Of a stretch of 64,000 bases of DNA, positions 8,009 through 16,713 are shown piece after piece. This stretch comes from Mesorhizobium sp. (GTDB lineage: Bacteria > Pseudomonadota > Alphaproteobacteria > Rhizobiales > Rhizobiaceae). Where the stretch lies: assembly GCF_004962245.1 (NCBI RefSeq), contig NZ_SUHQ01000018.1, positions 62,001 to 126,000 on the forward strand, written 5' to 3'. Under the pieces are notes generated by a model. That model searched no databases. It saw only the letters and a list, made by a program, of their open reading frames with translations, and was not told where the DNA came from. A program made the translations under genes and the position numbers. Each line of letters begins with the position of its first letter. Position 1 is the first letter of the stretch.

Positions 8009-9190
8009 CTATCGCCGCAACACCGCTGACAGCACATCCCTGACGCCGATGGCGCCGACGAAGCGCGACTGGTCGTCGAACAGCGCAACCGGTGCGGTCT
8101 GCGAGCGGTACATGGCAAGCATAACCGTCTTCAGCGACGTGCCGGGATTGGCCCAGAACACCTGCGCCGTCTCCTCCGGCTGCGCCTCGACATCGGCGCA
8201 GGACACCCACACCGCCGGCCGGCCGTTGCGTTCGGCCGCCACCACCAGCCCGTGCTCGTCGATCTTGAAACGCGTCGTCTTGCGGCGGTCGAGCCACACC
8301 CAGCCGTCCTCGCCCTGGTCGAGGTCGCGGCGGTCGCGCATCACGTTCCAGGCGGTCAGTACTGAGAGCGGATTCACATTGGCGATGAAGTCGCGGACAT
8401 AGTCGTTGGCGGGGCGCAGCACGATGTCTTCCGGCGCGCCGGTCTGCACGATGCGCCCGCCCTCCATGATGGTGATGTGGCTGCCGATCTTCAGCGCCTC
8501 CTCGAGGTCGTGGCTGACGAAGATGATGGTCTTCTTCAGTTCGGCCTGAAGCTGCAGCAGCTCGTCCTGCAGCTTGGTCCGGATCAGCGGGTCGAGCGCC
8601 GAGAACGGCTCGTCCATCAACAGGATCGGCGCTTCGGTGGCGAACGCGCGCGCCAGCCCGACGCGCTGCTGCATGCCGCCGGAAAGCTCGTGCGCGTATT
8701 TCTTCGACCACTGGTCAAGATTGACCAGCTTGAGCTGGCGATGCACGCGCTCCTTGCGCTCGGCTTCGGGCACGCCGGCGAGTTCGAGGCCGAGGCCGAC
8801 ATTCTCCTCCACCGTGCGCCACGGCAGCAGGCCGAACTGCTGGAACACCATCGCCACCTGCTTCTGCCGCAGCCGCCGAAGGGTCGCCTCGTCGCAGGTG
8901 ACGACATCGACCGTCTTGTCGCCGTCCTTGACCAGAACCTGGCCGCGCGAAACGACGTTCAGCCGGTTGACGGCGCGCAGCAGCGTCGACTTGCCCGAGC
9001 CGGACAGGCCCATCAGCACGGAAATCTCGCCCTCATGCACGGTGAGGCTTGCCCCGGCGCAGCCCAGCACATTGCCGGTCTTTTCGAGGATCTCGGCGCG
9101 GGTGGCGCCGCTGTCGATGAGCGCCAGCGAGCCGGCCTGGTCACTGCCGAAGACGATGTCGACATTCCTGAAATCGACGGCGACGGTCAT
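8009..9190 (-). CDS. choV: Choline/quaternary amine ABC transporter ATPase ChoV
   Basis: 393 residues. Energises uptake of choline or related betaines. Walker A GLSGSGKST is at residues 61-69, the signature LSGGMQQRVGLARA near 166-179, and Walker B ILLMDEPFSALDP follows. The N-terminal extension before Walker A and the C-terminal CBS-like region after residue ~270 are typical of the ProV/OpuAA/ChoV class. Its start overlaps the permease stop by 4 bases (9187-9190), so it is cotranslated in a choX-choW-choV operon. Substrate is judged from the binding protein; proline betaine remains possible. Confidence 0.88.
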   Translation of the reverse strand: MTVAVDFRNVDIVFGSDQAGSLALIDSGATRAEILEKTGNVLGCAGASLTVHEGEISVLMGLSGSGKSTLLRAVNRLNVVSRGQVLVKDGDKTVDVVTCDEATLRRLRQKQVAMVFQQFGLLPWRTVEENVGLGLELAGVPEAERKERVHRQLKLVNLDQWSKKYAHELSGGMQQRVGLARAFATEAPILLMDEPFSALDPLIRTKLQDELLQLQAELKKTIIFVSHDLEEALKIGSHITIMEGGRIVQTGAPEDIVLRPANDYVRDFIANVNPLSVLTAWNVMRDRRDLDQGEDGWVWLDRRKTTRFKIDEHGLVVAAERNGRPAVWVSCADVEAQPEETAQVFWANPGTSLKTVMLAMYRSQTAPVALFDDQSRFVGAIGVRDVLSAVLRR

Positions 9191-10041
9191 TTCTTGCCTC
9201 CAACGCCAATGCGGGTCATCCGGTCGAGCACGATGGCCAGCACGACGATGGCCAGCCCTGCCTCGAGCCCGAGATCGATCCTGCGCGAGCCGAGCGCCCG
9301 GTTGATCTCGGTGCCGAGGCCGCCGGCGCCGATAAGGGCCGCGAACACCACCATCGACAGCGACAGCATGATCGACTGGGTCAGGCCGGCCATGATTGTG
9401 GGCAGCGCCGAAGGCAGTTCGACCTTCCAGAGCAGTTGGCGCTTGGTGGCGCCGAAGGCCTCGCCGGCCTCGATGATCGATTTCGGCACCGAGGTGACGC
9501 CGAGATGGGTGAGGCGGACCGGGGTCGGGATGACGAAGATGATGGTGACGACGAGGCCGGGCGCGTTGCCGAGCCCGAACAAGGTCAGCACCGGGATCAG
9601 GTAGACGAAGGTCGGCAGCGTCTGCATCAGGTCGAGCACCGGCAGCATGAAGCGGTAGATCTTCGGCTTGTGCGCGGCCCAGATACCGAGCGGCACGCCG
9701 ATCGCCATCGAGGCGGCGGCGGCGGCAACCACCAGCACCAGCGTCTCCACCGTCTGCTTCCAGAGGTCCTGGTTGAGGATGAACAGCAGTCCGAGGAAGA
9801 CGGCGAGCGCCAGGCCCTTCGAACGCTGCAGCACATAGGCGAGCAGGGCGATCAGCGCGATGAGCAGGACGGGCGGCAACAAAAGAAGTCCGTCGACCAT
9901 CCCGTCGAGCAGGAAATTGAGACCGTTGGAAAAGGCCCTCAAGACGGTGTTGAAATTGTCGGTGAGGAAGGTGAAGAAGGCCTTTCCCCAGGCGCCTATG
10001 GGAATCTGGTAGCTGACCAGGAATTTCGAAATCGGATCCAT
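9187..10041 (-). CDS. choW: Choline ABC transporter permease ChoW
   Basis: 284 residues with about six hydrophobic helices. The binding-protein-dependent transport loop (EAGEAFGATKRQLLWKVELPSALP) contacts the ATPase. One permease of this ProW type forms the homodimeric channel. It overlaps the ATPase gene by 4 bases. A 120-base gap with a terminator-like hairpin separates it from choX, which would lower its expression relative to the binding protein. Confidence 0.88.
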   Translation of the reverse strand: MDPISKFLVSYQIPIGAWGKAFFTFLTDNFNTVLRAFSNGLNFLLDGMVDGLLLLPPVLLIALIALLAYVLQRSKGLALAVFLGLLFILNQDLWKQTVETLVLVVAAAAASMAIGVPLGIWAAHKPKIYRFMLPVLDLMQTLPTFVYLIPVLTLFGLGNAPGLVVTIIFVIPTPVRLTHLGVTSVPKSIIEAGEAFGATKRQLLWKVELPSALPTIMAGLTQSIMLSLSMVVFAALIGAGGLGTEINRALGSRRIDLGLEAGLAIVVLAIVLDRMTRIGVGGKK

Positions 10042-10098
10042 CTATCCCCTCTTCTGTCGGCGCCGTCCTTGCCGGACAGTCATCTTGTCACAGGATAT

Positions 10099-10133
10099 GA
10101 AAAAGGGCAGCCCTTTCTACCGTGGCTGCCCCT
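10099..10133 (-). terminator. Leaky terminator between choX and choW
   Basis: Read on the minus strand, GGGGCAGCC and GGCTGCCC form an 8-bp stem, followed directly by five T residues. It is a complete rho-independent signal inside an operon. Since choWV have no clear promoter of their own, it probably lets a fraction of transcripts through and gives extra binding protein. Confidence 0.7.
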
Positions 10134-10161
10134 TGTTCCGGTTACCGAATGCAAAGTCGGC

Positions 10162-11097
10162 TCAGCTTCCGAGCGCGGTCTTGACCGCCGCCGCCGCGTC
10201 GCCGCCGTCGAAAGTGGTCACGCCGGCAATCCAGGGGGTGATCGCGTCCGGGTGCGCCTTCAGCCAGTCGGTTGCGACCGTGTTGGCGTCGCCGCCCTTG
10301 AGGATCGCATCCATCATCTCGCCTTCCATGTCCAGGTTGAACTTCAGGTTGGCGATGAACTTGCCGGCATTCGGGCATTCGGTCATGTAGCCCTTGCGCA
10401 CATTGGTATGCACGGTGGCGGCGCCGAAGCCGCTGTCGCCCATGCCGTCGAGATAGGTGATCTTCATGGCGCCCATCACCGGATGCGGCGTCCAGCCGAG
10501 GAAGGCGATCCATTCGTTGTTCTGCATCGACTGCTCGGCCTGGGTGAGCATGCCGGCCTCGGAGGATTCGACCAGTTCGAAGCCTTCGAGATTGGCCGCC
10601 GGGTCCTTGATCATGTCGAGGATGATGCGGTTGCCGTCATTGCCGGCCTCGATGCCGTAGATCTTGCCGTCGAACTTGTCCTTGAACTTGCCGAGATCGG
10701 TCAGCGTCTTGACGCCGCCATCGGCGACATAGGTCGGCACGACGATGCCGTATCCGGCGCCGCTGAGGTTTTCGCTGACGGTCTCGACCGAGCCGTCGGC
10801 GGTGTACTCCTTGATGTCGTTGGTCATCGACGGCATCCAGTTGCCGAGGAAGACGTCGAGGTCGTTGTTCTTCAGCGACGCATAGGTCACCGGCACCGAA
10901 AGCTGGATCACCTCCGGCTCGTAGCCGAGCGCGGTGAGCAGCACCGAGGCGACGCCGGTCGTCGCCTGGATGTCGGTCCAGCCGACATCGGAGAGACGCA
11001 CCGTCTTGCAGCTTTCCGGATCGGCGGCGAAAGCTGCACTGGTGGACAGGAAAGCCGCCAGGCCAAGGCCGGCGACGAAGGAATTCATACGCGACAT
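10162..11097 (-). CDS. choX: Choline ABC transporter substrate-binding protein ChoX
   Basis: 311 residues with a signal peptide (SFVAGLGLAAFLSTSAAFA) cut before DPESCKTVR. The mature part fits the OpuAC/ChoX fold that clamps the quaternary amine with aromatic residues; DVGWTDI, FLGNWMPS and AFLGWTPHPV hold conserved Trp candidates. I start at the ATG ending at 11097, preceded by GGGAG; the frame extends farther upstream but without a signal-like start. It is first in the operon, with a terminator-like hairpin right behind it. Confidence 0.9.
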   Translation of the reverse strand: MSRMNSFVAGLGLAAFLSTSAAFAADPESCKTVRLSDVGWTDIQATTGVASVLLTALGYEPEVIQLSVPVTYASLKNNDLDVFLGNWMPSMTNDIKEYTADGSVETVSENLSGAGYGIVVPTYVADGGVKTLTDLGKFKDKFDGKIYGIEAGNDGNRIILDMIKDPAANLEGFELVESSEAGMLTQAEQSMQNNEWIAFLGWTPHPVMGAMKITYLDGMGDSGFGAATVHTNVRKGYMTECPNAGKFIANLKFNLDMEGEMMDAILKGGDANTVATDWLKAHPDAITPWIAGVTTFDGGDAAAAVKTALGS

Positions 11098-11346
11098 CTG
11101 GATTCTCCCATTTCGATTTTCTGGCGAAGCGAAGTTACGGTTTTCATCTCCGCTTTGTTTCGTCAGCCAAACACCATTCTGGTGCGGTTTCAAGCGATAA
11201 GGCAATCGCGAACAACGGCGCGGGCTGGCCGATCAGCGACACGCCATCTGCTGCTCCAGCCGCTTTTCTGATGACCAGCCGCTTTTCCGGTGGAATGTGG
11301 GGACGGCCCCTCCCCGCCTGGCGGTAACTCGGCTTAAAAGAGCGGC

Positions 11347-11958
11347 ATGGCCAAGCTGTACTTCCACTATGCGACGATGAATGCCGGCAAGACGACGATG
11401 CTGCTGCAGGCGTCGTATAATTACCGCGAGCGCGGCATGACGACGATGCTGTTCGTCGCCGGCCATTACCGCAAGGGCGATACCGGGCTGATCTCGTCGC
11501 GCATTGGCCTGGAGACGCAAGCCGAGATGTTCCGCGACGGCGACGATCTGTTCGCCCGGGTCGCCGAGCATCACGACCATACGACGGTGCATTGCGTCTT
11601 CGTCGACGAGGCGCAGTTCCTCGAGGAGGAGCAGGTGTGGCAACTCGCCCGCATCGCCGACCGGCTGAACATCCCGGTGATGTGCTACGGCCTGCGCACG
11701 GATTTCCAGGGCAAGCTGTTTTCCGGCTCGCGCGCGCTGCTCGCCATTGCCGACGAATTGCGCGAGGTGCGCACCATCTGCCGCTGTGGCCGCAAGGCGA
11801 CGATGGTCGTGCGCCTCGGCGCGGATGGCAAGGTGGCAAGGCAGGGCGAACAGGTGGCGATCGGCAAGGATGTCTACGTCTCGCTCTGCCGCCGCCACTG
11901 GGAAGAAGAAATGGGCCGCGCCGCGCCCGACGATTTCATCGGCTTCACCAAAGCCTGA
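11347..11958 (+). CDS. tdk: Thymidine kinase
   Basis: 203 residues, the type II thymidine kinase length. The P-loop is NAGKTT (residues ~13-18), the Walker B-like motif is VFVDEAQFL, and the substrate lasso contains CRCGRKATMVVR with zinc-type Cys residues. It phosphorylates thymidine for salvage to dTMP. The gene stands alone, divergent from choX. Its end precedes the terminator at 12081-12104 by about 120 bases. Confidence 0.93.
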   Translation: MAKLYFHYATMNAGKTTMLLQASYNYRERGMTTMLFVAGHYRKGDTGLISSRIGLETQAEMFRDGDDLFARVAEHHDHTTVHCVFVDEAQFLEEEQVWQLARIADRLNIPVMCYGLRTDFQGKLFSGSRALLAIADELREVRTICRCGRKATMVVRLGADGKVARQGEQVAIGKDVYVSLCRRHWEEEMGRAAPDDFIGFTKA

Positions 11959-12022
11959 CCAGAAGCAGAGACGGCAACCGACCGGGACAAAGGGAGGTGG
12001 GAAGAACGCAGGTAGCTTCAAC

Positions 12023-12051
12023 TTGACAGGTGACGGCAGTTATGCTAGGAA
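12023..12051 (+). promoter_or_regulatory. Possible promoter for a very short transcript
   Basis: TTGACA (12023-12028; CTTGAC in the rhizobial form) and a poor -10 (TAGGAA, 12046-12051) are 17 bases apart. A start near 12058 would give an RNA of only about 47 bases ending at the terminator at 12104. The weak -10 keeps confidence low. Confidence 0.25.
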
Positions 12052-12080
12052 TTTATTCATGGTGCTGATTGCGCCAATGA

Positions 12081-12104
12081 CCCGCCGCCGAGGCGGGTTT
12101 TTTT
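12081..12104 (+). terminator. Rho-independent terminator downstream of tdk
   Basis: CCCGCC (12081-12086) and GGCGGG (12092-12097) form a 6-bp stem with a 5-base loop, followed by seven T residues (12098-12104). This is the clearest intrinsic terminator in the window. Confidence 0.9.
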
Positions 12105-12225
12105 GTGCCAGGTTTCGGCGCCATCCTCACACGGCTCCTAATCTTCCGCCTTCCCTTCCCCCCATGCCACACATATATTCGCGGCGGTTCGCGACACGAA
12201 ACTGATGCCGAAGCGGGAGGCCCCT

Positions 12226-13314
12226 ATGGCGACATTGCAGAATTTCGATGCCGAAATTGCCAAGACCAAGCAGGTGGTGCAGGACATGCGCACGAAGATC
12301 GAGCAGTCCGGCACGGTGCTCGACACGCTCGCCAAGGCCGACAAGAAGATTGGCGACGCCAATTTCGACATCGAGAGCGCCCGCATCGAGGATGTGCTGA
12401 AGCAGCAAAAGGTGATGGAAGGCAATATCGCCGACCTGATCATCGGGCTGGAGGACGCCACCAACGTCTTCGGCGCCGAATTCGAAAGCATGAAGAACTA
12501 CACCGGCTGGGAAAGCTTCGTCGGTATATTCTCCGACCAGAGCAAGCAACGCATGCGCACCGACCGCGTCCGCAACATGTCGCTGGCCGGCAATCTGCAG
12601 GAGCTGCTGGCGAAGTCCGACACCATCGTCGGCATCCTCAAGGCGCAGAAAGAGGTCCTCGACCAGCGCTACAAGACGTCCGAGGCCAGCCTCTCGCAGG
12701 TGATCGAACGCCGCAAGACGACCATGTCCAATCTCGAGACCGTGCAGAGGCGCATCGAGGAGCTCAACCCGATGCTGCTCGACATCGAGAACAAGATCGC
12801 GGCCTCGACCAGCCAGAAGGATCGCACGCAGCTTGAAGGCGAGCGTTCGAAACTGGCCACCGAATACAACGAGAAGCAGGCCAAGGAGCAGGAACTTTTG
12901 GCCGAAAGCCAGACGCTGGAGCGCTACACCTCGATGTTCCAGACCTTTGTCGATTCGCTCAACAACCAGATCGCGGCGCAGTCGACGTTGATCAACAAGC
13001 TGACCATCGATACCGAGCAGCGCATCGTCCTCTACAAGGCCCTGGAAGACTCGCTGAAGACCGCCGCCCAGCAGGACGTCGCCCACAAGATCAACACGCT
13101 GGGCAGCCAGGTCGACAACACCGCCGAGGAGACCATGGCCGGCATCGGCGCGGCCTCGCAGAAGCATATCGGCGACCTCCTCGAAATGCACGAGAAGAAC
13201 ATGGTGGCGACAGCCGACATCCAGCGCCGCAAGAAGCTGGCCGACGATGCCTTTGCCCGCCGCTTCGATGAGGTGCTGAAGAAGCACAATGCGGCAAACT
13301 ACGTGCAGTCGTAA
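12226..13314 (+). CDS. Long coiled-coil protein, first gene of the AAA+ cluster
   Basis: 362 residues, almost all helical and charged with few breaks. Heptad-like stretches run through most of the chain (VQRRIEELNPMLLDIENKIA; TQLEGERSKLATEYNEKQ). The region LINKLTIDTEQRIVLYKALE recalls TelA/toxic-anion-resistance proteins, but the match is partial and I do not assign it. No signal peptide or membrane segment is seen. GGGAGG 5 bases before the ATG at 12226 decides the start over the in-frame ATG at 12205. It opens a same-strand run of five genes up to 19195; a repeat element separates it from the next gene. Confidence 0.8.
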   Translation: MATLQNFDAEIAKTKQVVQDMRTKIEQSGTVLDTLAKADKKIGDANFDIESARIEDVLKQQKVMEGNIADLIIGLEDATNVFGAEFESMKNYTGWESFVGIFSDQSKQRMRTDRVRNMSLAGNLQELLAKSDTIVGILKAQKEVLDQRYKTSEASLSQVIERRKTTMSNLETVQRRIEELNPMLLDIENKIAASTSQKDRTQLEGERSKLATEYNEKQAKEQELLAESQTLERYTSMFQTFVDSLNNQIAAQSTLINKLTIDTEQRIVLYKALEDSLKTAAQQDVAHKINTLGSQVDNTAEETMAGIGAASQKHIGDLLEMHEKNMVATADIQRRKKLADDAFARRFDEVLKKHNAANYVQS

Positions 13315-13325
13315 TTGCCGCACCA

Positions 13326-13428
13326 ATGCATGGCGCCCAAAAGCGCGCAGCGGTTTGGGATAACGACATGTACAAGAACAAGAATTTAAAGCGCGTCGCA
13401 CGGACCCCTTCAAACGCGGCGCGCTTTA
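13326..13428. repeat. GCCCAAAA...TTTAAAGCGCG dispersed repeat, copy 1
   Basis: Contains ATGCATGGCGCCCAAAA, then TTTGGGATAACGACATG, then the inverted arms TAAAGCGCG (13387-13395) and CGCGCTTTA (13420-13428). Matching copies occur at 42967-43094, 47324-47432 and, diverged, 50707-50802. Here it lies inside the five-gene AAA+ cluster. Confidence 0.8.
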
Positions 13429-13452
13429 GCATCGCTCCTTAAGGCTTGCTGC

Positions 13453-14598
13453 ATGACCCCTGAAAACGAAGCGGCGGCGCGCTATTTCTCGGCGATCTCG
13501 GCGGCACTCAGCGGCCTCGAAGTGTTCATGCGCGACGACCGCTCGCCGCTCTACCGGCACGGCATCGTTGCCAAGATCGTCGCTGAATACATTGCGCGGC
13601 TCGACAAGTCCTTTTCCTGCTGGCGCAATCGGCTGGGCTTCATGGAGACGTTCCGCATTTCGCGCGCCGAAAGCGGCTTTCCGGTCTTCCAGAACGTGCT
13701 CGAGCTGGAGAACGACCGCCGCCAGGCCGATACGCGGCTTGCCAACATACCGCTGGCCGGCGAGTTGCGCGAGGAAATGGCCGACTTCATCCTGCGCCAC
13801 AAGGAATTCCCCGAGGCGCTGCAGAAATCGATGGCCGAGCGGCTCTATCTGGAGGGCGTCAGGAGCGAGACGACCTTCGGGCCCTTCACATTGGCGCAGA
13901 CGGCAAAAGTCTCGGTCAATCCGAAGACGGGGCGGCCTTACTACCTCGTCCATTGGGCCGCCTTCGACGGCAGCGCCAACCTGCCGCTGGTCTACATGGT
14001 GACGGTCGAGGATTCCTCCGAAGAGATGATCGAGCAGCTTGTCGACCGCAATGGCAAGCTCAACGACAAGGTCGACATTCCACTTCCCGTTGAAGGGCTG
14101 CTCAATCCCGAGCTTGCCCACCGCTTCGACGACTTCACCGAGAAGAATTCCGCCTACACGCTGTCGCCGGCGACGATCGCCGTCAACCTCGACAAGGATT
14201 TCGAGCCGCTCCACCCCAAGCAACTGCGCCGCGTCGTGCTCGGCCCCTTCTATTCGGCCGGGATCACCGACAACAATTCGACGGTAAGCGACGTGCTGGC
14301 CAAGGTGCGCAAGCCGGAAAATGCCTGGCTGCTGACCTGGACCGTCCAGGAGGTCTATTCGAAGGCCGAGAAACCCGGCCGCAAGGGTCTGTTTTCGAGC
14401 GAGAAGACGACGCAGGAATTCTTCATCAACACCGACGATCTGGAGGCCGCGCGCCAGGGCGTGTCGAGCTACGAGAACCACGCGCTGATCCCGCATGAGG
14501 CCTATCAGGCGCTCTACGCCGCCGGCGAGGCGCAGAAGATCTTTTCGGGCTACAAGGTCCATATCCTGTCCAAAGGACAGGTCATCAGTGACGTCTGA
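13453..14598 (+). CDS. Uncharacterised protein, second gene of the AAA+ cluster
   Basis: 381 residues, soluble, without signal peptide, membrane segment or nucleotide-binding motif. I recognise no family. The N-terminal ~100 residues are helix-rich; the middle (AKVSVNPKTGRPYYLVHWAAFDGSAN) reads as beta-rich; the C-terminus ends GYKVHILSKGQVISDV. It is followed after 24 bases by the AAA+ ATPase gene with GGAG nearby, so the two are very likely cotranscribed. It may be a substrate adaptor or partner of the ATPase, which is inference from position only. Confidence 0.72.
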   Translation: MTPENEAAARYFSAISAALSGLEVFMRDDRSPLYRHGIVAKIVAEYIARLDKSFSCWRNRLGFMETFRISRAESGFPVFQNVLELENDRRQADTRLANIPLAGELREEMADFILRHKEFPEALQKSMAERLYLEGVRSETTFGPFTLAQTAKVSVNPKTGRPYYLVHWAAFDGSANLPLVYMVTVEDSSEEMIEQLVDRNGKLNDKVDIPLPVEGLLNPELAHRFDDFTEKNSAYTLSPATIAVNLDKDFEPLHPKQLRRVVLGPFYSAGITDNNSTVSDVLAKVRKPENAWLLTWTVQEVYSKAEKPGRKGLFSSEKTTQEFFINTDDLEAARQGVSSYENHALIPHEAYQALYAAGEAQKIFSGYKVHILSKGQVISDV

Positions 14599-14622
14599 CC
14601 GTCAAACCGCGGAGCATCCTTC

Positions 14623-16533
14623 ATGGACACCGGCCTGACCACCATTTCGGAAGCCGCAATCGAAAAGCATCGCGCCACCGCGCAGAGCTTCATCACCCGC
14701 ATCGTCGTGCTGGAAGACCCATCACGTGAATCCGGCACCGCACTGGCCGGCACCAACCGCCGCTTCGTCTCGACCGTCTCGGTCGGCTCGGTGCGGCGCA
14801 CGCGCGAGGTCGAGCTTGCGAAGACAGTGGCCGCCGTCCATCCCGACGACCAGCTGCTGAGCATTGCGCAGCACATGCTGCTGTTTCGCACCCGGCGCGG
14901 GCTGGCGATTGCGCTGGCCATATCGGATGTCTTCGCCGAAGGTTCGGACCTCGAAAGCCTGCAGGCGAGGAACGCCCGCGCCCCGCTCGAAGGCGACGAT
15001 GCCGCCACCTTCAAGAAGCTTTTGTCGGCTTCGGCCTACATTTCGGCCTTCAGCCTCGCCTCCTACCTGTACCAGCTGATCGACAGCGACGGCGAGGCGC
15101 CGAACGACACGCCCGAGCCGGACTTTTTGTTCGATACGCCGCAGGATGCGGTGAAGTCGATCGTGGCCGGCCTCGACAGGGCGATATCAGGCTCGGCGGA
15201 CGACGCCGACCTGATGACCAGGGCGCGCGCCTTCGCCCGTGTCGCCATCGACGGGCTTTTGGCGCGAAAGGGCCGCTTCGACGGCATCGGTCCGTTCGAG
15301 AACGCGCATATCCGCATCGACGTCGACGACTTCACCCTCGACGGCTTCGACGTCGCACCGGGCAAGCGGTCGAAACCGTTGGTGATGACCTTCAAGAAGC
15401 CGGAAGAGGTCGTCGGCAACCACATCGCCAAGTACCAGTCGGTCAAGCTCGCCAAGATGCTGATGGCTTACGACTTCGAGCGTGAGCTGAACCCCTTCGT
15501 CGAGCTCGGCGGCTTCCTGTTCACCTTCATCGGCGACGGCGCGCCCGGCACCGGCAAGACGACGCTGATCCAGATGATCGCCGGCCTCGTCAACGGTTAT
15601 TGCCAGGTCGCCGGCTATCCCTTCGCCTACGAGAATTTCGGCGTCGACCAGATCTCCTCCTACCAGGGCAAGTCGGGCCAGAACTGCCGCCAGTTCATCA
15701 ACAATGTCTTGAACCCGCGCGTCATCGGCTTCGGCACCATCGACGACATCGACCAGGTGGCGGCGCGCCGCTCCGACGATCGCGCCTCGGCCGGCCAGCA
15801 GGAAATCACCGGCGTCCTGATGGATGCGTTCGCGGGTGCCGGCACCGTGGTGCGCGGCAACTGCTCCTTCGGCATGTTTTCCAACTATCCCGAAAACGTC
15901 GACGACGCGCTGCGCCAGCGCGCCGGCGCCCGCTGGCTGGTCGATGGGCCACAAACGCGCGACGACTATATCGACATCTTCGTGCTGCTCGCCGGCAAGA
16001 ACCACAAGATCCCGCTCGGCGACCACAAGCTCTACGCCGCCCAGGAAATCCAGCGCGCGGTGATGGAGGCCTATGAAGAGCACGAGAAGCCGCAGGAAGA
16101 CGGGCTCATGCGGGTCTATGAGCGCTACATGAAAGAGAACGGCGCACCGAAGTCGATGGCCGACATCGGCACCTATTTGCACATGATCAAGGATGCCGAA
16201 CCTCGCTTCACCGGCCGCGCCATCAAGAACGTCACCGACGCGATCAAGATGCGCGCCATGGACATCGAGCTGCCGGACGAATGGTTCGAGAAGCCGGAAG
16301 TCTTCATGCACAAGGGCTACGATGACAAGAAGGCGATGATCGAGGAACTGCGCGGGCCGTTCTCGATGGACATGGTCATGCAGGAGGTCAACCGCTACGC
16401 CGACTCGGAGTTCCGCTACTCCGACAAGTCCGACGACGCGGCGGTGACCAAGATGATCCGCGACACCCGCCTGCGCGACCGCGCGGTGCGCGAGATCGAG
16501 GAGATGAAGAAGAAGGGTCTGTGGAATGCGTGA
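14623..16533 (+). CDS. AAA+ ATPase of an uncharacterised rhizobial cluster
   Basis: 636 residues. The N-terminal ~290 residues match nothing I know. The AAA module follows: Walker A GDGAPGTGKTT (residues ~304-314), Walker B region VIGFGTIDDID (~367-377), a sensor-1-like Asn in FSNYPENVDDAL (~421) and Arg-finger candidates in LRQRAGARWLVDGP (~433-438). The layout resembles classical AAA proteins (FtsH/p97 clade) rather than MoxR. The usual acidic pair Asp-Glu of Walker B reads Asp-Asp here. There is no membrane segment, so it probably remodels a cytosolic or membrane-surface substrate together with its coiled-coil and membrane neighbours. Confidence 0.85.
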   Translation: MDTGLTTISEAAIEKHRATAQSFITRIVVLEDPSRESGTALAGTNRRFVSTVSVGSVRRTREVELAKTVAAVHPDDQLLSIAQHMLLFRTRRGLAIALAISDVFAEGSDLESLQARNARAPLEGDDAATFKKLLSASAYISAFSLASYLYQLIDSDGEAPNDTPEPDFLFDTPQDAVKSIVAGLDRAISGSADDADLMTRARAFARVAIDGLLARKGRFDGIGPFENAHIRIDVDDFTLDGFDVAPGKRSKPLVMTFKKPEEVVGNHIAKYQSVKLAKMLMAYDFERELNPFVELGGFLFTFIGDGAPGTGKTTLIQMIAGLVNGYCQVAGYPFAYENFGVDQISSYQGKSGQNCRQFINNVLNPRVIGFGTIDDIDQVAARRSDDRASAGQQEITGVLMDAFAGAGTVVRGNCSFGMFSNYPENVDDALRQRAGARWLVDGPQTRDDYIDIFVLLAGKNHKIPLGDHKLYAAQEIQRAVMEAYEEHEKPQEDGLMRVYERYMKENGAPKSMADIGTYLHMIKDAEPRFTGRAIKNVTDAIKMRAMDIELPDEWFEKPEVFMHKGYDDKKAMIEELRGPFSMDMVMQEVNRYADSEFRYSDKSDDAAVTKMIRDTRLRDRAVREIEEMKKKGLWNA

Positions 16534-16548
16534 GATGCGCCGACGCCC

Positions 16549-16664
16549 CCTTCTCCCCTTGGGGGAGAAGGTGTCGCCGAAGGCGGCGGATGAGGGGTAT
16601 TCGTCAAGCTGGAACACCCGTCACTCTTACCTTCTCCCCGTGAAGGACGGGGAGAGCGGGGCGT
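16549..16664. repeat. CTTCTCCCC family repeat, copy 2
   Basis: CCTTCTCCCC (16549-16558) pairs with GGGGGAGAAGG (16561-16571), followed by GTGTCGCCGAAGGCGG and GGATGAGG. A second hairpin unit (CTTCTCCCCGT, ACGGGGAG) is at about 16631-16655. It is the same family as at 4339-4503 and lies in the 180-base gap inside the AAA+ gene cluster. Confidence 0.75.
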
Positions 16665-16713
16665 CAGCGTTGGAGCTCGCTCCTTCAATGCAAAATCCTC
16701 TGGGACCGCGTGC

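Noticed and set aside
9436..11271. Long plus-strand frame opposite choW and choX
   Set aside because: Shadow of clear ABC transporter genes; Gln/His/Arg-rich and without motifs.
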